Shown here one piece after another: positions 12,976-19,791 of a stretch of DNA of 25,991 bases; within the stretch, counting starts at the first letter, position 1, and each line of letters starts with the position of its first letter. The DNA lies in the IMG/VR virus record IMGVR_UViG_3300044695_002030, positions 1 through 25,991 of that record; one strand, given 5' to 3'. Source of the DNA: a virus. The notes beneath the pieces are model-generated. The model was not told the origin of the DNA. It worked only from the letters and a program-made list of their open reading frames with translations, and made no database searches. The translations under genes were made by a program, and so were the position numbers.

Positions 12976-13632
12976 TTAAGCGCTACGGCGACGGCGTGCA
13001 GGCGCTTTAGCAGCTTCCTGTTCGGCAGTTGGCCATGCTGGCTCGTCTGCTTTGGGCGCCTCACCATCCATGCTCACCCACTCGACAACTTCAAACACTG
13101 GGGTGTAGATTTTGCCGTAGGACTTGTGGGCGTAGTGGTCTTTCTTCAGACGCACGACCGGCACTGGCTTAGTTTGGTCTTTCTCGACCTGCTCGGCCAA
13201 AGCCACAGCCAAGGTCTGAACCGCACGCTTGCCGCCCACTGACGTGGTGGTAAAGCGTGCTTCCATTCCCTTGTCTTCGCCGCTGATGCACTTCAGAGAC
13301 ATACCGACTTGAGTTTCCCAACCCTTTTTGGCTGAAGGCGGTGCCTCATCCAATTCAGGCAGTGGGTTGCTGACGCTGGTCATTTTCTCGCCCAACACTT
13401 CGCCATCGCCCCAAGCAATAAAGCCATGGACAAAGGAGAAAGGGTTGACAGCCCAAACAGCGCCGTCTTCGACTTCAGTTTGATCTGCACCAAAGACCCA
13501 GTGGCCAGTCTTGTCCATCTTGAGGATGACAACGCCGGAGGGGCCAACTTCGGCTTGGATCGAACGCAAAGCGCTAGACAAGGTTGAAACGGCGGGGAGA
13601 TTTGCTTGAGAGAAGGTTACTAGACTAGACAT
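12976..13632 (-). CDS. Putative ssDNA-binding / replication accessory protein
   Basis: A 218-residue protein placed between a Cas4-like nuclease and a DNA polymerase, the position where related phages have their ssDNA-binding protein (DUF2815-type or similar). The sequence is strand-rich (PSGVVILKMDKTGHWVFGAD; AVWAVNPFSFVHGFIAWGDG), with a cluster of basic and aromatic residues near 165-185 (RLKKDHYAHKSYGKIYTPVF). That fits an OB-like nucleic-acid binder. It ends in a basic tail (KAPARRRRSA), unlike the acidic tail of most SSBs. I cannot assign a named family. The role is inferred mainly from position. Confidence 0.6.
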   Translation of the reverse strand: MSSLVTFSQANLPAVSTLSSALRSIQAEVGPSGVVILKMDKTGHWVFGADQTEVEDGAVWAVNPFSFVHGFIAWGDGEVLGEKMTSVSNPLPELDEAPPSAKKGWETQVGMSLKCISGEDKGMEARFTTTSVGGKRAVQTLAVALAEQVEKDQTKPVPVVRLKKDHYAHKSYGKIYTPVFEVVEWVSMDGEAPKADEPAWPTAEQEAAKAPARRRRSA

Positions 13633-13641
13633 GATTTTCCT

Positions 13642-14769
13642 TTACTGGAGTTTAGAAAGGGCAGCAGATAACTGTTTGCCCAAGAGCATCACTTCGGGGC
13701 GCGGATCATTTACGCTTGCCAAAGTGTTACCTGACGAGATGGCGACCACGAGGTCTTCTGGTAGGCCGAGCTTGCGTTTCTTCAACGCCTTCTCGGCCTT
13801 CGCAGGGGAGACGACAGCAGTCTCCATCACTTCAGATTCTGTAAGACCGACAGCAAACAAAGCCACCTTGGCTTTTTCGTCGTCAGTCCATGACCTGATG
13901 GCACGCTTGGCCACCAGTTTGTATTCGGGTAACTTGGCGCCAGACTCAAGCATCTGCAATGCCAAGGCGCGCAAGTCTTTGATCCATTCCTCAAGCATGT
14001 CAGCGTTCTTGAGGTAATTGCTAATTTGGGGGGCGTCTAAATTATCTAATTGCACCTTAAGCGCGCGGTCAACAGCGCCCGTCATCTTGGGGCAGATTGG
14101 CTTGGCGGCGCACCAACGGCAGTGGTCACCCACGGCCAACTTGGCGTCAGGTTTCTCGGCTTGTTTAACAGCCTGCACCAACTCTTGCTCAAAGCGGGCA
14201 ATACGCATGGGCGTTGTCACCCAGCGACGCACTTCAGGGGGCTGGACAATGACCATTTCGATTTCAGTCACGCCCTCAAACGCCCACTGCGCTTCGGGTG
14301 TACGCATAGCGGCGGCGGCGTAGAACATCAATTGTGGGTTTTCTTCCACCTCAACCATGACACCATCACCGAATTTCCAATCCAGAACGACGGCGCGATT
14401 ACCAAGGCGGCCAATAAGATCAGTGGAACCAAACACGCCAGGAAGCAGATCACCAAAGCCAACTCTAGTCTCTGCTTCAATTTCCATCTTTTGCTCTGGG
14501 TCAATGATGTCAAGGGCGCGCAGGGCTGGCCAGATTTTTTCTTCCACCAGTTCAGGCGTGAGAATTTGATCTTCATAGCGTGTGCCAAGGTAGTAGTCTG
14601 GTGGCTCCTCACTCATGATAAGTTCGGCCATGACGTTGTGTAGGAGTGTGCCTTCGTCAGCGTATTTGCTTGAAGGCTTAGGCGGCATCTTCTGCACCAG
14701 CGCCACACTGCCGGGGCAGTTGATCACGCGCTTTGCTGTTGAGCCGCCGACGATATTTGAATGTTGCAC
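13642..14769 (-). CDS. Cas4/RecB-like nuclease, DUF2800 type
   Basis: A 375-residue PD-(D/E)XK-type nuclease. INCPGS near the N-terminus (C18) together with HCRWCAAKPICP (C217, C220, C226) gives the four cysteines expected for an iron-sulfur cluster. Nuclease-core residues are visible as YADEGTLLHNVMAEL (H44), FGSTDLIG (D117) and VVLDWKFGDG (D130, K132). Proteins of this type sit at the head of phage replication operons and are thought to act as recombination or end-processing exonucleases. The start is GTG at 14769, supported by AAAGGA seven bases upstream and by a good promoter; there is no nearby in-frame ATG. The next gene starts 10 bases after the stop. Confidence 0.9.
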   Translation of the reverse strand: MQHSNIVGGSTAKRVINCPGSVALVQKMPPKPSSKYADEGTLLHNVMAELIMSEEPPDYYLGTRYEDQILTPELVEEKIWPALRALDIIDPEQKMEIEAETRVGFGDLLPGVFGSTDLIGRLGNRAVVLDWKFGDGVMVEVEENPQLMFYAAAAMRTPEAQWAFEGVTEIEMVIVQPPEVRRWVTTPMRIARFEQELVQAVKQAEKPDAKLAVGDHCRWCAAKPICPKMTGAVDRALKVQLDNLDAPQISNYLKNADMLEEWIKDLRALALQMLESGAKLPEYKLVAKRAIRSWTDDEKAKVALFAVGLTESEVMETAVVSPAKAEKALKKRKLGLPEDLVVAISSGNTLASVNDPRPEVMLLGKQLSAALSKLQ

Positions 14770-14797
14770 TTTACTGTCCTTTAGTTAATGAGCTTTT

Positions 14798-14826
14798 AAT
14801 GTAGCACAAAAATAATTGTTGTGCAA
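14798..14826 (-). promoter_or_regulatory. Promoter for the leftward replication operon
   Basis: On the minus strand, TTGCAC (14826-14821) is separated by 17 bp from TACATT (14803-14798), five and four of six matches to sigma70 hexamers. The predicted RNA start is near 14791, giving a leader of about 20 bases with AAAGGA before the GTG start. The -35 overlaps that of the divergent promoter. Confidence 0.7.
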
Positions 14827-14846
14827 ATCTTTTTTACATGTATACT
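14819..14846 (+). promoter_or_regulatory. Promoter for the rightward nuclease-helicase operon
   Basis: TTGTGC (14819-14824) is followed after 16 bp by TATACT (14841-14846). The predicted RNA start is about 14853, directly at the ATG at 14854, so the first message may be nearly leaderless. The -35 shares bases 14821-14824 with the opposite promoter. Confidence 0.6.
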
Positions 14847-14853
14847 TTGCGGC

Positions 14854-15141
14854 ATGCGTGAAAAAGAAATTGAAATTTATTTTGACTGGGCGGTGCAGAG
14901 CATCGGCGGCAGGACTTGGAAGTTTACTTCGCCTGGACGCAAAGGTGTAGCAGATCGCATTGCGTGTTTACCCGATGGCCAGACATGGTTTGTGGAACTT
15001 AAAACCAAAGGCGGTCGTTTGTCAGAACTACAAAAATTATTTCAGACAGAGATGGCGTTGTTGCGTCAAAACTACGCATGTTTATGGACTAAGGAGCAAG
15101 TTGATGGTTTCGTTACGACCGTATCAAGAGACAGCCGCTGA
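14854..15141 (+). CDS. VRR-NUC domain nuclease
   Basis: A 95-residue single-domain nuclease. Conserved VRR-NUC features are E4 near the start (MREKEIEIYF), GRKGVADRI (D34), FVELKTKGGRLSELQ (E48, K50, Q60) and the final strand ACLWTKEQ. Related phage proteins are structure-specific endonucleases acting in recombination or replication. ATG 14854 is chosen because family members begin about here; an upstream GTG would add 11 unlikely residues. No Shine-Dalgarno is visible before it and the promoter -10 ends only 7 bases upstream. Its 3' end overlaps the helicase start by 38 bases, so nuclease and helicase are coupled, as is common in related phages. Confidence 0.9.
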   Translation: MREKEIEIYFDWAVQSIGGRTWKFTSPGRKGVADRIACLPDGQTWFVELKTKGGRLSELQKLFQTEMALLRQNYACLWTKEQVDGFVTTVSRDSR

Positions 15142-16426
15142 CTTTCTCTACGAGCATGACCGCGCCATGATCTTGGCGCCGGTCGGTGCGGGTAAAACCG
15201 CCATCACGCTGACGGCCATGTGGGAGATGTTGCGTGATAACCACGTCAAGCGCTGGCTGGTGCTGGCGCCCAAGCGCGTCTGCACCGACGTGTGGCCAGT
15301 CGAGCGTCCCAAGTGGGCAGACCGCATCAGCATGGCTCTGTGCGTTGGCACACCTAAGCAGCGTCTAGACGCCCTCAAAACCAACGCCCAAGTGGTTGTG
15401 ACCAACTACGACAACTTGCAGTGGCTGGCTGAGCAAAAACTGAACTTTGACGGCGTGGTGTTTGACGAACTTACGCGCCTCAAGAACCCGTCCGGCACAC
15501 GCTTCAAAGCGTTCTTAAAAGTAGTTGACCCCATGACAACGCGTTGGGGCTTGACTGGCTCATTCACCAGCAACGGTTTGGAAGACGTCTTCGGTCAGTG
15601 CAAAATCGTTGACCAGTCTTTGCTTGGCCGTTCTAAGGGCGCGTTCATGCAGCAATACTTTGTGCTGATCAACAAGGAGTTTGGCGAATGGGCGCCCAGA
15701 GTAGGGTCGCTTGAGAAGGTAATGAACGTGATCAAGCCTGCCACATTTGTCTTGGAGGCAGGTGAGTATAAGGACAAGTTGCCGCCTTTGAACACTGTTG
15801 AGCTGGCTTGCACGATGGATCTGGCGCCCTACAACACGATGAAAAAGGACTTTGTGCTGGAAGGCATCACGGCGGTCAACGCGGCTGTTGTCACGGGCAA
15901 ATTACAACAACTGGCGTCAGGCTTTGTGTACGACACAACGACAGCGCCGTCTGACATGCCAGGCAAGTTTACGTCTACTCAGCGTCCAATCTGGTACAGC
16001 TTGCACAAGTTTGAAAGGCTAGAGGAGTTATTAGATGAAAACCAACGCGCAAATACCATCGTTGTTTACAACTACCAAGAAGAACTCGCCGAACTCAAGC
16101 GACGCTTCGGACACCTGCAAACTCTTGATGATACGAAAGCCATCGAGCGATGGAATGCAGGCAAGATTCAATTATTGGCCGTGCATCCGAAATCAGCCGG
16201 TCACGGGCTTAACTTGCAACATGGGGGGTGTCACATGGTCTTTCTGTCCTTGCCGTGGAGTCTCGAACTTTACGAGCAAACCATCGGACGTCTGCACCGA
16301 AGCGGCCAGTCGCACCCTGTCTGGTGCTACGTAATGCTGACCAACAAAACGATTGACGAGCGTATCTGGGCGGCGCTTCACGACAAGCGCGCTATATCTG
16401 ACATTGCCATGGAGGAACTTAAATGA
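15104..16426 (+). CDS. SNF2-like superfamily 2 helicase
   Basis: A 440-residue DNA-dependent ATPase. The Q-like start LRPYQETAADFL is followed by Walker A APVGAGKT (residues 25-32), motif Ia WLVLAPKRV, the DEAD-type box VVFDELTRLKNP (DELT at 121-124), motif III-like WGLTGSFTSNG (148-158), and a C-terminal motif VI QTIGRLHRSGQ (392-402). It probably remodels or unwinds DNA for the phage recombination and replication system with the VRR-NUC nuclease. The start ATG 15104 has a strong AAGGAG at 15091-15096; the frame is open upstream but that region is the VRR-NUC gene. The stop overlaps the next ATG as ATGA. Confidence 0.93.
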   Translation: MVSLRPYQETAADFLYEHDRAMILAPVGAGKTAITLTAMWEMLRDNHVKRWLVLAPKRVCTDVWPVERPKWADRISMALCVGTPKQRLDALKTNAQVVVTNYDNLQWLAEQKLNFDGVVFDELTRLKNPSGTRFKAFLKVVDPMTTRWGLTGSFTSNGLEDVFGQCKIVDQSLLGRSKGAFMQQYFVLINKEFGEWAPRVGSLEKVMNVIKPATFVLEAGEYKDKLPPLNTVELACTMDLAPYNTMKKDFVLEGITAVNAAVVTGKLQQLASGFVYDTTTAPSDMPGKFTSTQRPIWYSLHKFERLEELLDENQRANTIVVYNYQEELAELKRRFGHLQTLDDTKAIERWNAGKIQLLAVHPKSAGHGLNLQHGGCHMVFLSLPWSLELYEQTIGRLHRSGQSHPVWCYVMLTNKTIDERIWAALHDKRAISDIAMEELK

Positions 16427-16689
16427 TTCACACCGACGAAGACGACGAGTTTGACCGCATAGCGCGTGAGAACACCATGAAGGGCCAGCCTTACTATTGG
16501 AAAGCCATGGAAGTGGTCATCCACACCAAGCGCCTATGCCCTAAATGCACAGAAGTCAAACAGTTTTTAAGGGCTAAGAACATTAACTACGTCGAGATGG
16601 ACATGGAGTCCAGCCCTGACCTACCCCATATTTTTATTGATGGCAAGCGCGTTGATGGCTTGGCCGAACTACAGGAAGCACTTAAATGA
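16423..16689 (+). CDS. Glutaredoxin-like thiol-disulfide protein
   Basis: Eighty-eight residues with a glutaredoxin fold: strand VVIHTKRLCPKCTEVKQFL with active-site CPKC (39-42), strand INYVEMDM, then LPHIFIDGKRVDGLAELQEA (67-86) holding the cis-Pro and the C-terminal helix. The usual GG after the last strand is replaced by VDGL. An acidic N-terminal extension of about 28 residues (MIHTDEDDEF...) precedes the fold. It would reduce a disulfide in an enzyme or act as hydrogen donor. No ribonucleotide reductase is present in the window, so the partner is unknown. It is coupled to the helicase and to the next gene by ATGA overlaps. Confidence 0.88.
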   Translation: MIHTDEDDEFDRIARENTMKGQPYYWKAMEVVIHTKRLCPKCTEVKQFLRAKNINYVEMDMESSPDLPHIFIDGKRVDGLAELQEALK

Positions 16690-16847
16690 AACGCCTAGAT
16701 TTATGGAAGGCCAAACTCAAAACGGCCAAGGCTGAACTGCGTATCAGAAAGCGCAACCTTAACGCCGCCGCCCGTGCGTACAGTAATTGCAAACGAGAAA
16801 TTATTGAATTGGAGAACAAAATTGAACGACACCTGGCGAAGCCTTAA
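16686..16847 (+). CDS. Small basic coiled-coil protein
   Basis: Fifty-three residues starting MKRLDLWKAKLKTAKAELRI, with heptad-like repeats through EIIELENKIERHL. It is very basic. The ATG overlaps the glutaredoxin stop (ATGA), and its own 3' end overlaps the next gene by 26 bases. No family is recognised; a small nucleic-acid- or partner-binding coiled coil is the simplest reading. Confidence 0.7.
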   Translation: MKRLDLWKAKLKTAKAELRIRKRNLNAAARAYSNCKREIIELENKIERHLAKP

Positions 16848-17013
16848 CAGCAAATTAAGCCGTCTGAGCGAAGAAGAAGTGCTCAGGCTGCTGTCCGAAG
16901 AACGTGAGGGCGCTAAACGCGTCAGCATGCTTGAGCGCCTTCACCAGCGCTACAACACCCTGCGCGTTGCGCGGGAGAGACTAGAACTACTCAAAGGAGC
17001 AATACAACCATGA
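16822..17013 (+). CDS. Small helical protein with TTG start
   Basis: Sixty-three residues, read from TTG 16822 as MNDTWRSLNSKLSRLSEEEV and ending RERLELLKGAIQP. GGAGA at 16811-16815 is well spaced for this TTG; the alternative GTG at 16774 lacks a site and would extend the overlap. The body (EEREGAKRVSMLERLHQRYN) is helical and similar to small proteins I have seen in other phages, with no known function. The stop overlaps the next ATG as ATGA. Confidence 0.7.
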   Translation: MNDTWRSLNSKLSRLSEEEVLRLLSEEREGAKRVSMLERLHQRYNTLRVARERLELLKGAIQP

Positions 17014-17192
17014 TTGAAAAACCACCATATTCAAAGATCAGTTATCCCTCTGTGGCAAACAAAGATTTTAAATGGTCTTCTGGCTCTGACGTTCAAGCCA
17101 TTTGGCGTAAGCATGGATGGACTCCACCCTCAGAAAAGATGCTGCCACCGCCGCCAGAGAAGTATCAAGAGCCTTTAAGGAGAGTCAGATAA
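17010..17192 (+). CDS. Small proline-rich protein
   Basis: Sixty residues starting MIEKPPYSKISYPSVANKDF, with a Trp-containing centre (DVQAIWRKHGWTPPSEKM) and a run of prolines (PPPPEKYQEP). It is not recognised. AAAGGAG lies upstream. The next gene begins immediately after its TAA. Confidence 0.7.
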   Translation: MIEKPPYSKISYPSVANKDFKWSSGSDVQAIWRKHGWTPPSEKMLPPPPEKYQEPLRRVR

Positions 17193-17384
17193 ATGCCACG
17201 CCCAAAACCACCTGAACCCCTACTAGGAAGACAAGTCCGAATGTCTGACAGGCATTGGATGATCTTGCAAGAACTCGGCGGGGCTGAATGGCTACGCAAA
17301 CAGTTAGACAAAAACGCCAAGATGCCAGCCAAGTACTACCGACTTGAGTTAGACGCCCCATCAAAGAAGGAAACAAATGACTAA
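17193..17384 (+). CDS. Small basic protein, unknown function
   Basis: Sixty-three residues starting MPRPKPPEPLLGRQVRMSDR, then HWMILQELGGAEWLRKQLDK. The strand-helix-helix look after a basic Pro-rich tail is reminiscent of short phage proteins related to ribbon-helix-helix regulators, but I cannot confirm that. AAGGAGAG (17177-17184) precedes the ATG. Confidence 0.7.
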   Translation: MPRPKPPEPLLGRQVRMSDRHWMILQELGGAEWLRKQLDKNAKMPAKYYRLELDAPSKKETND

Positions 17385-17393
17385 GGATAAAAA

Positions 17394-18026
17394 ATGAGCT
17401 ACATCGTGGCGTCACTGCCGCCCATGAAATGTTTTGTTAAGAAAGAATTTCTATACAACGATCTCAAGGGTCACGGCGAACTTGAGCCTGCGATTTGGGT
17501 CAGTCTTAAAGCTCTGCGCGGCCAAGTATTCCGCATTGAGTCGCTGTTGCCCGCGTATGGCGCCCTGTACGACAAGCTGCCTATCCATGCCTATGTTTGG
17601 CACAAAGACGCTGGCAATCTGCCAATTGACACGCTTCAGTTGTGGGACTGCATGGGCTACCGCTTTACGGTCATTGAGAAGATCGGCCTGCGTAACCTAG
17701 GCGTCAAGTTTCTTGGCAAAGACAAAGAGTGGCACTTTGGGCGCTACTTGTTCACAGTAGACTTCTGCGCCGAGGGCATGGACTTAGACACGGGGTTTAC
17801 CGAGCAGGCTGAGGAACACAAGTCATTTAATTGGATTGCGTTAGACAATGGCCAGTTTGCCTGCCAGCCAAACAACCGATGCCTGTGGTATGACCAGAGC
17901 CTGATACCAAACGAGACAAAGTTTCCTGACTTCCAAGCCGCCCAGCGCTTATGGACGGTAGATGGCACACGTAAGTGGTCTGCTGGCGATGATTGGTTTT
18001 ACAGCATTAAGGCAAAAAATGACTAA
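17394..18026 (+). CDS. Conserved phage protein of about 210 residues, unknown function
   Basis: A 210-residue soluble protein starting MSYIVASLPPMKCFVKKEFL. It is rich in aromatic residues and strands (VFRIESLLPAYGALYDKLPI; AYVWHKDAGNLP; CLWYDQSLIP). I recall very similar proteins in other phage genomes annotated only as hypothetical. The order of segments suggests a compact mixed fold with a conserved GHGE-PA-WVS segment near residue 27-37. It is the largest gene of this operon without a role. Neighbours are replication accessory genes, but late-type function cannot be excluded. Confidence 0.85.
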   Translation: MSYIVASLPPMKCFVKKEFLYNDLKGHGELEPAIWVSLKALRGQVFRIESLLPAYGALYDKLPIHAYVWHKDAGNLPIDTLQLWDCMGYRFTVIEKIGLRNLGVKFLGKDKEWHFGRYLFTVDFCAEGMDLDTGFTEQAEEHKSFNWIALDNGQFACQPNNRCLWYDQSLIPNETKFPDFQAAQRLWTVDGTRKWSAGDDWFYSIKAKND

Positions 18027-18204
18027 CAGACCAGACTTTGCAACATGGAACCAAGCTAACTTGGCCAAGTTTGCCGATGAGGCGTATGCCAAGCTGTGCG
18101 AACAGGACGACTACATTCAGCAGTTGCAGTGCGACCTAAAGACTGCGATTGAAGCGTACCGCAATCTATCTAAGCAAACGCCCGAGTCCCAGCCTTGTCA
18201 ATAA
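18019..18204 (+). CDS. Small helical protein at the end of the rightward operon
   Basis: Sixty-one residues read from ATG 18019 (MTNRPDFATWNQANLAKFAD). One long helix pair (EDDYIQQLQCDLKTAIEAYR-like) is visible and two cysteines are present. The frame is open further upstream, but that would overlap the previous gene by 65 bases. The start sits 8 bases inside the previous gene. The end overlaps the convergent endolysin gene tail to tail by 35 bases. Confidence 0.75.
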   Translation: MTNRPDFATWNQANLAKFADEAYAKLCEQDDYIQQLQCDLKTAIEAYRNLSKQTPESQPCQ

Positions 18205-18601
18205 TCAGCGCTTGTTTGCGTGGTGTGGCCTCTGGCGTGTTGGGCACGCTCAAATGCGTCCAGCGGTCGAACTCGCGGATCACTTGGTCATAGGGTAAAC
18301 CCGAAGCAATGATTGCCCTGACCACTTGATCTGGCGTCAGTCCAGGAACCCTGATGTCCACAGCACAACCAACGCGATGCTGGCTGCTATCTTTAGAACC
18401 AACAGCGTCATTGACTTGCTTGTTTCTAAAAGCCGAGTTAACCATAATGGGTTTTCCGCCCAAGGCTTCTTTGACGTCTTCAAGGAACTCAGCCAAACGC
18501 TGAAGGTTTGCCAGTTCTTGTTCATTTGGCGTGTTGTCCCAACCGTTGCGTTCTGCGGTTTCTGAGGCTGTCAATTCATCAAGTGTAAAGTGCGGTGTCA
18601 T
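18170..18601 (-). CDS. Endolysin, peptidase M15 type
   Basis: A 143-residue peptidoglycan peptidase. The zinc site is visible as SSQHRVGCAVDI (H75, D82) and WTHLSVP (H116), with the upstream NSAFRNKQVND containing the conserved Arg (R59). This is the D-Ala-D-Ala carboxypeptidase/L-Ala-D-Glu endopeptidase fold used by many phage lysins. It has no signal peptide, so it should need the holin encoded directly upstream. The start ATG at 18601 overlaps the holin stop as ATGA. Length is normal for a single-domain M15 lysin. Confidence 0.93.
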   Translation of the reverse strand: MTPHFTLDELTASETAERNGWDNTPNEQELANLQRLAEFLEDVKEALGGKPIMVNSAFRNKQVNDAVGSKDSSQHRVGCAVDIRVPGLTPDQVVRAIIASGLPYDQVIREFDRWTHLSVPNTPEATPRKQALIIDKAGTRAFA

Positions 18602-19005
18602 TTTTTAACCCTGTCTGCGATCTTTTCCATTGTCCGGCCGCCAAAGTAGAACGACATGACAAGCATGCCCCACTGGCCAAGCAACTCAACATAAGCGCCG
18701 CGTGTTTCAAGGTCAAAAATTGATGCAATGGCAAAGCCAGAATAGGCCGCCAGAAGGAATATAAGCGTCATAGGGCGTATATTTTTGGACAGCCAAGAGT
18801 CAGACCCCATGTCGGCTTGCATGCGCTGTGTGAGGTTGTTTTGCTCAGTCTCGTACAGTTTGGTTTCGTTGGCCATCTTGGCCAGTTCACCGTCCTGCGC
18901 CATCTTTTGCAATTCAAGTTGCGCCCGAGCCTTGGCTTCAGGATCAGGAATTAGTTTGTCAATGAGCTTACTGCCTACGTTTAGGATTGCGTCTAGTCCG
19001 ATCAT
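18598..19005 (-). CDS. Holin, GTA/3-TM type
   Basis: A 135-residue membrane protein. The N-terminal segment MIGLDAILNVGSKLIDKLIP followed by DPEAKARAQLELQKM matches the 3-TM holin family (PF11351, by recall). Hydrophobic helices lie at about 75-97 (RPMTLIFLLAAYSGFAIASI) and 105-122 (LLGQWGMLVMSFYFGG), after a charged central helix. It would permeabilise the inner membrane for the endolysin encoded next. The start overlaps the upstream stop as ATGA. Confidence 0.88.
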   Translation of the reverse strand: MIGLDAILNVGSKLIDKLIPDPEAKARAQLELQKMAQDGELAKMANETKLYETEQNNLTQRMQADMGSDSWLSKNIRPMTLIFLLAAYSGFAIASIFDLETRGAYVELLGQWGMLVMSFYFGGRTMEKIADRVKK

Positions 19006-19274
19006 GGTTTGTCCTTTGGTTTAGTGTCTTCATTCTGCATGAGTTTGATACCAGACAGGAACCCAATCATGCCGCCAATAAGAGTAGAAAAAGCGGGTGA
19101 AATCATTTTGAAAATCTCGGCGTTGTCCACCTCCTTGGCCCAAAGACCCAACATAAAGGCGGTTACCATGGCCAATACGGAGATGCACAGGGTGAAGCTG
19201 ACCATCAATGTGACCCACAGCGTCAACTTTTCTTTTGTTTCCATCTGAGGTTTCCTGACTGGTCTTTTGGTCAT
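19002..19274 (-). CDS. Small two-helix membrane protein of the lysis cassette
   Basis: Ninety residues with two membrane helices, LTLWVTLMVSFTLCISVLAM and on to about residue 45, then FSTLIGGMIGFLSGIKLM (about 62-79). The N-terminus is basic and the tail is charged (NEDTKPKDKP). It could be a second holin or an antiholin paired with the gene downstream. The start ATG 19274 is coupled to the upstream stop (ATGA); a second in-frame Met at residue 11 could give a shorter form, reminiscent of dual-start holins. Confidence 0.8.
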   Translation of the reverse strand: MTKRPVRKPQMETKEKLTLWVTLMVSFTLCISVLAMVTAFMLGLWAKEVDNAEIFKMISPAFSTLIGGMIGFLSGIKLMQNEDTKPKDKP

Positions 19275-19510
19275 ACGTATTTGTCAAAATATCTTGTGCT
19301 GTTAAATATTTCCAACTCAATTGTGCGTTGCCGCGACCGTTTGTTGTACAACTCAATCTCAAGCGCGTCAACTGCTTTTTCTATTTTGGCGGCTTCTAAC
19401 GCCAGCTTGTATTCATACTCAAGTTTCTCGGCTCTTTTCTCATGGGCTATGGCTCGTACGTCGTAGGGGCTGGGATGCACAAACGGAAACCACTTGTGCA
19501 ACTGAATCAT
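19271..19510 (-). CDS. Coiled-coil small protein in the lysis cassette
   Basis: Seventy-nine residues starting MIQLHKWFPFVHPSPYDVRA and then a long charged coiled coil (EKRAEKLEYEYKLALEAAKI and on). No membrane segment or signal peptide. It lies between a secreted protein and a membrane protein, where some phages keep an inner-membrane spanin, but it lacks the transmembrane anchor. Function is unknown. Confidence 0.75.
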   Translation of the reverse strand: MIQLHKWFPFVHPSPYDVRAIAHEKRAEKLEYEYKLALEAAKIEKAVDALEIELYNKRSRQRTIELEIFNSTRYFDKYV

Positions 19511-19791
19511 TTCCTTTCCCTCTCCGCCGCCCTTGCATAGTAGTAAAGCACTTTGCTTCTTAACTCTGCACTATCCGCAACTCCTGCCCATGCAGCAAGG
19601 TTATTCCAAATACCTACCAGTTGTTCCGAACTACATGCGTTGCCGTTGGTAGTTAGCCACTCAGACAGCCGCTGATGGCGCTCACTCGGGTTTCCGAGCC
19701 AGCTTAGCCCATAGAAGTCGGAGACGAGACATGACTCTTTGGCCGTAGCCCCTGACAGTAGCAACAGCAGTAGAAAAAATAGCGGACGCAT
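19507..19791 (-). CDS. Secreted small protein with signal peptide
   Basis: Ninety-four residues. MRPLFFLLLLLLSGATAKES is a classical signal peptide with cleavage likely after ATA (residue 17). No lipobox is present, since the nearest Cys (C21) follows KES. Two cysteines (C21 and C53) could form a disulfide in the periplasm. The mature part is helical (EQLVGIWNNLAAWAGVADSA). It has no recognised family. By position it might support lysis. Confidence 0.78.
   Translation of the reverse strand: MRPLFFLLLLLLSGATAKESCLVSDFYGLSWLGNPSERHQRLSEWLTTNGNACSSEQLVGIWNNLAAWAGVADSAELRSKVLYYYARAAERERK

Noticed and set aside
8743-14643. Plus-strand frames opposite the primase, polymerase and nuclease genes
   Set aside because: Each lies fully within a gene having clear catalytic motifs on the other strand, and none resembles a known protein.
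14821-14853. GTG start for the VRR-NUC gene
   Set aside because: It overlaps the promoter -35/-10 and adds residues not seen in the family; ATG 14854 fits the domain start.
14960-15103. Upstream extension of the helicase frame
   Set aside because: The region is coding in another frame for the VRR-NUC protein, and ATG 15104 has a strong AAGGAG.
17378-17398. Six-codon leader-like frame (ATG 17378 to TGA) before the 210-residue gene
   Set aside because: Too short and inside the upstream gene's end; no sign of attenuation structures.
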